A stretch of 5,866 nt of DNA from Lachnospiraceae bacterium UBA4317 (lineage in GTDB: Bacteria; Bacillota_A; Clostridia; Lachnospirales; Lachnospiraceae), in NCBI GenBank assembly GCA_002394525.1, contig DGUF01000122.1, positions 246 to 6,111 on the forward strand, read 5' to 3'. Position numbers and translations under genes: made by a program. Under the pieces are notes generated by a model that saw nothing but the letters and a program-made list of their open reading frames with translations, had not been told where the DNA came from and ran no database searches. Numbering within the stretch: the first letter of the stretch is position 1; each line of letters starts with the position of its first letter. Positions 4,171 through 5,866 of this stretch are shown piece after piece.

Positions 4171-5866
4171 AAAAGAATTCTGGTCATTCTGGCTGTGGTC
4201 ACTGTCCTGCTGACGGCGATTCTGCTGCTGGAAAATATTCTGACGAGCCGGGAGAGGGAAAATGAGGCCCTCGCCTTCCGCAGAGACCATTCATTGTTTG
4301 AGACCCTTGTTTTTTCCGGCGGGGCCGGAAGCAGCGGCAAGATCCCGGGGAGCGCCGGGACCGGCGCGTCAGCCGCAAAAGAGGACGGAGAGCCGTCGCA
4401 GGGCACATCTGAGGCGGAGGCGGCCGGCGGGCAGCCGGATCAGAGCGCGTCTGCCGAAGACGCCGGCGGACAAAAGGAAATGGCCGCGCCTGCCGAAGAC
4501 GCCGGCGGACAAGAGGATCAGGCCGCTTCTGCCGGAAAAGCTGCAGCCGCAGCGGGAACAGCCGGACAGCAGGCGGACCTGCCTCCGGTTTCAGAGGAGG
4601 TCCGCCTGATCCGCCGCAGGGAGACCAGGTGGGTCGCCTACCTGCCCGCGGACCTGTCCGACCGGGCCTATGTGTGCTTCAGCTATTTTGACCGCATGGA
4701 CCTGGAAAGCCTGGACGAAGAGGAAAAGGCGGGAGCAGAGGGCCGGACCGGGGACGGAACTGCAGACGGGATCGCAGCGGATCCGGCCGGCGGGGATGAC
4801 ACCGGGAAAGATCCGGCAGAGTCTCCCGGCATCCTGTCCTTTCATAACGGAGACCTGTTTCGCGCGTCGGACCTGAAAAACGGATCCCTCTGGCGAGTCA
4901 GCCTCAGGGACCGGAAGGGAGAGATCCTGGAGGAGGCGGAGCTTCTGATCTACCGGGCGGAGCCCGGCTCCGTCCCCACCCTTTATCTGGATACGGCTTC
5001 CGGCAGCATGGACGCGGTCAATGCGGATAAGACTGTCCGGGAGGAGGGCCGCTATGTCTTTTACACCGAGGCCGGGATCAAAGACGCCTCCGGCAGGTGC
5101 CGGATCCACGGCAGGGGCAACAGCAGCTGGAAGGAGGACAAAAAGCAGTACAGCCTGAATCTGGCCAGCGCCCGCAATGTCCTGGGCATGGAGTCCTCGG
5201 AGAAATTTGCCCTGGTCGCCAACCACTCGGACGCCTCCAACCTGCGCAACAAGGCGGTCTATGACCTGGCCGGTATGGCGGGCATGCCCTCCTCGCCGGA
5301 ATCGGTCTTTGTCAACGTCTATTTTAACGGGACCTATAACGGCCTCTACCTGCTGGCCCAGCGGCCCAACGCCAGGGGCGGCAGTGTCCACATCCATGAT
5401 CTGGAGGCAAGGAACCGGGAGGCCCTGGCGGCAGCCAGTGAAAAACAGACCGGGTCTGCATCAGCCGGAGACGGAACCGGAAAAACCGGATCTGCCACGG
5501 ATGCAGACGGAAACGAACAGTCCGGATCTGCCACGGTTGCAGGCGGAACCGAACCATCCGGATCTGCCACGAAAACCGACTCCGGCGCGTCCGGGGAGGC
5601 TGCAAGCGAGACCGTCGACCTGGTCGATGAGGACGGCCTGGAGATCCACGCATCCGCCCAGGAGCCTGTGCCCGACAATATCACGGGGGGCTACCTGCTG
5701 GAGATGGACGGCAGGTATGAGGACGAGACCTACTGGTTTTCCACCGACAGGCACCACTTTGTCGTCAAGTATCCTGAGGCCATCCCCCTGAAGGAGGAAA
5801 AATATATCGCCGCCTATGTGCGGGCGGCTGAGAGAGCCTTCTACAGTGAAGACGGCAGGGATCCGC
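4162..5866 (+). CDS. CotH-family atypical protein kinase, membrane-anchored, 3' end beyond window
   Basis: An uninterrupted frame of 568 codons runs off the window end. The ATG at 4162 follows AGAAGAG by 4 nt. Residues 1-27 (MRRKR, then ILVILAVVTVLLTAILLL) are a membrane anchor, so the rest should lie outside the cytoplasm. Residues of about 50-145 are a low-complexity Ala/Gly/Glu linker. An ectodomain follows, itself interrupted by Gly/Asp/Ala-rich sequence near 192-225. CotH hallmarks are PTLYLDTASGSMD, HGRGNSSWKEDKKQYSLNL (316-334), LGMESSEKFALVANHSDASNLRNK (341-364), VFVNVYFNGTYNGLYLLAQ (382-400) and GGYLLEMDGRY (509-519). Family members such as B. subtilis CotH phosphorylate serine-rich coat proteins. 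Between the last two motifs lies an insert of about 90 residues with four 12-residue repeats (430-477). The region expected to hold the catalytic aspartates is outside the window, so activity cannot be judged. It probably shares an operon with the gene at 2930. Family assignment is confident; substrate is unknown. Confidence 0.9.
   Translation, partial: MRRKRILVILAVVTVLLTAILLLENILTSRERENEALAFRRDHSLFETLVFSGGAGSSGKIPGSAGTGASAAKEDGEPSQGTSEAEAAGGQPDQSASAEDAGGQKEMAAPAEDAGGQEDQAASAGKAAAAAGTAGQQADLPPVSEEVRLIRRRETRWVAYLPADLSDRAYVCFSYFDRMDLESLDEEEKAGAEGRTGDGTADGIAADPAGGDDTGKDPAESPGILSFHNGDLFRASDLKNGSLWRVSLRDRKGEILEEAELLIYRAEPGSVPTLYLDTASGSMDAVNADKTVREEGRYVFYTEAGIKDASGRCRIHGRGNSSWKEDKKQYSLNLASARNVLGMESSEKFALVANHSDASNLRNKAVYDLAGMAGMPSSPESVFVNVYFNGTYNGLYLLAQRPNARGGSVHIHDLEARNREALAAASEKQTGSASAGDGTGKTGSATDADGNEQSGSATVAGGTEPSGSATKTDSGASGEAASETVDLVDEDGLEIHASAQEPVPDNITGGYLLEMDGRYEDETYWFSTDRHHFVVKYPEAIPLKEEKYIAAYVRAAERAFYSEDGRDP
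4447..4563 (+). repeat. 39-bp coding repeats in the linker of the CotH-family protein
   Basis: Two 13-residue units, ASAEDAGGQKEMA and APAEDAGGQEDQA (4447-4524), share an exact stretch encoding AEDAGGQ. A decayed third unit begins ASAGKA (4525-4563). The repeats lie between the membrane anchor and the ectodomain and probably act as a flexible spacer. Confidence 0.7.
5449..5592 (+). repeat. four 36-bp coding repeats inside the CotH-like domain
   Basis: Residues 430-477 read TGSASAGDGTGK, TGSATDADGNEQ, SGSATVAGGTEP, SGSATKTDSGAS. The two central units match at 30 of 36 bases. They are inserted between conserved CotH blocks (VYFNGTYNGLYLLAQ before, GGYLLEMD after), so they interrupt the catalytic-type domain rather than a linker. 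Confidence 0.8.

Noticed and set aside
4591..5397. Minus-strand open frame of 268 codons opposite the CotH-family gene
   Set aside because: The plus-strand frame has clear CotH motifs through the same stretch. The antisense product has no recognisable family and is explained by GC-rich codon bias.
5177..5791. Plus-strand open frame of 204 codons in another frame within the CotH-family gene
   Set aside because: Its product is Arg/Pro/Thr-rich out-of-frame sequence, lies wholly inside the CotH reading frame and has no supported start.

Overview
The window looks like chromosomal DNA from a GC-rich member of the Clostridia, most likely the Lachnospiraceae. The evidence is SigA-type promoters, AGGAGA-like ribosome binding sites, secreted proteins with very long low-complexity stalks, a CotH-family protein, and a C-terminal module of a type I associate with secreted proteins of gut clostridia. 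No named ortholog is recognised, so this is a family-level inference. All supported genes lie on the plus strand.

Layout. Bases 1-480 contain no convincing gene. They hold two strong plus-strand promoters (one a perfect TTGACA-N17-TATAAT), a possible minus-strand promoter, and a leader of about 285 nt. The leader has alternative hairpins and ends in a terminator-like stem-loop with a T run just before the first gene. Bases 481-2745 encode a secreted 754-residue protein: a signal peptide, an acidic Glu/Pro/Ala-rich stalk of about 400 residues built from three repeat families, and a folded C-terminal region of about 300 residues. Bases 2746-2929 hold a stem-loop, a 14-bp imperfect tandem repeat, a good intrinsic terminator, and a possible weak promoter for the next unit.

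Bases 2930-4111 encode a 393-residue protein with one N-terminal membrane segment, a long Gly/Ser/Asn/Thr-rich, partly acidic, presumably disordered region, and a short hydrophobic C-terminal motif. After 50 nt comes an open frame at 4162 that runs off the window end. It encodes the first 568 residues of a membrane-anchored CotH-family (atypical protein kinase) protein. Its kinase-like domain is interrupted by a low-complexity insert carrying four 12-residue repeats. The start codon of this gene lies in a perfect 14-bp tandem duplication.

Working together (inference). The second and third genes probably form one transcription unit. In Bacillus subtilis, CotH phosphorylates the serine-rich repeat proteins CotB and CotG, whose genes lie close to cotH. 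By analogy, the Ser-rich tethered protein, and perhaps the secreted acidic protein upstream, are candidate substrates of this extracellular CotH-like kinase. Nothing in the window proves phosphorylation, and the part of the kinase domain expected to hold the catalytic aspartates lies beyond base 5866.
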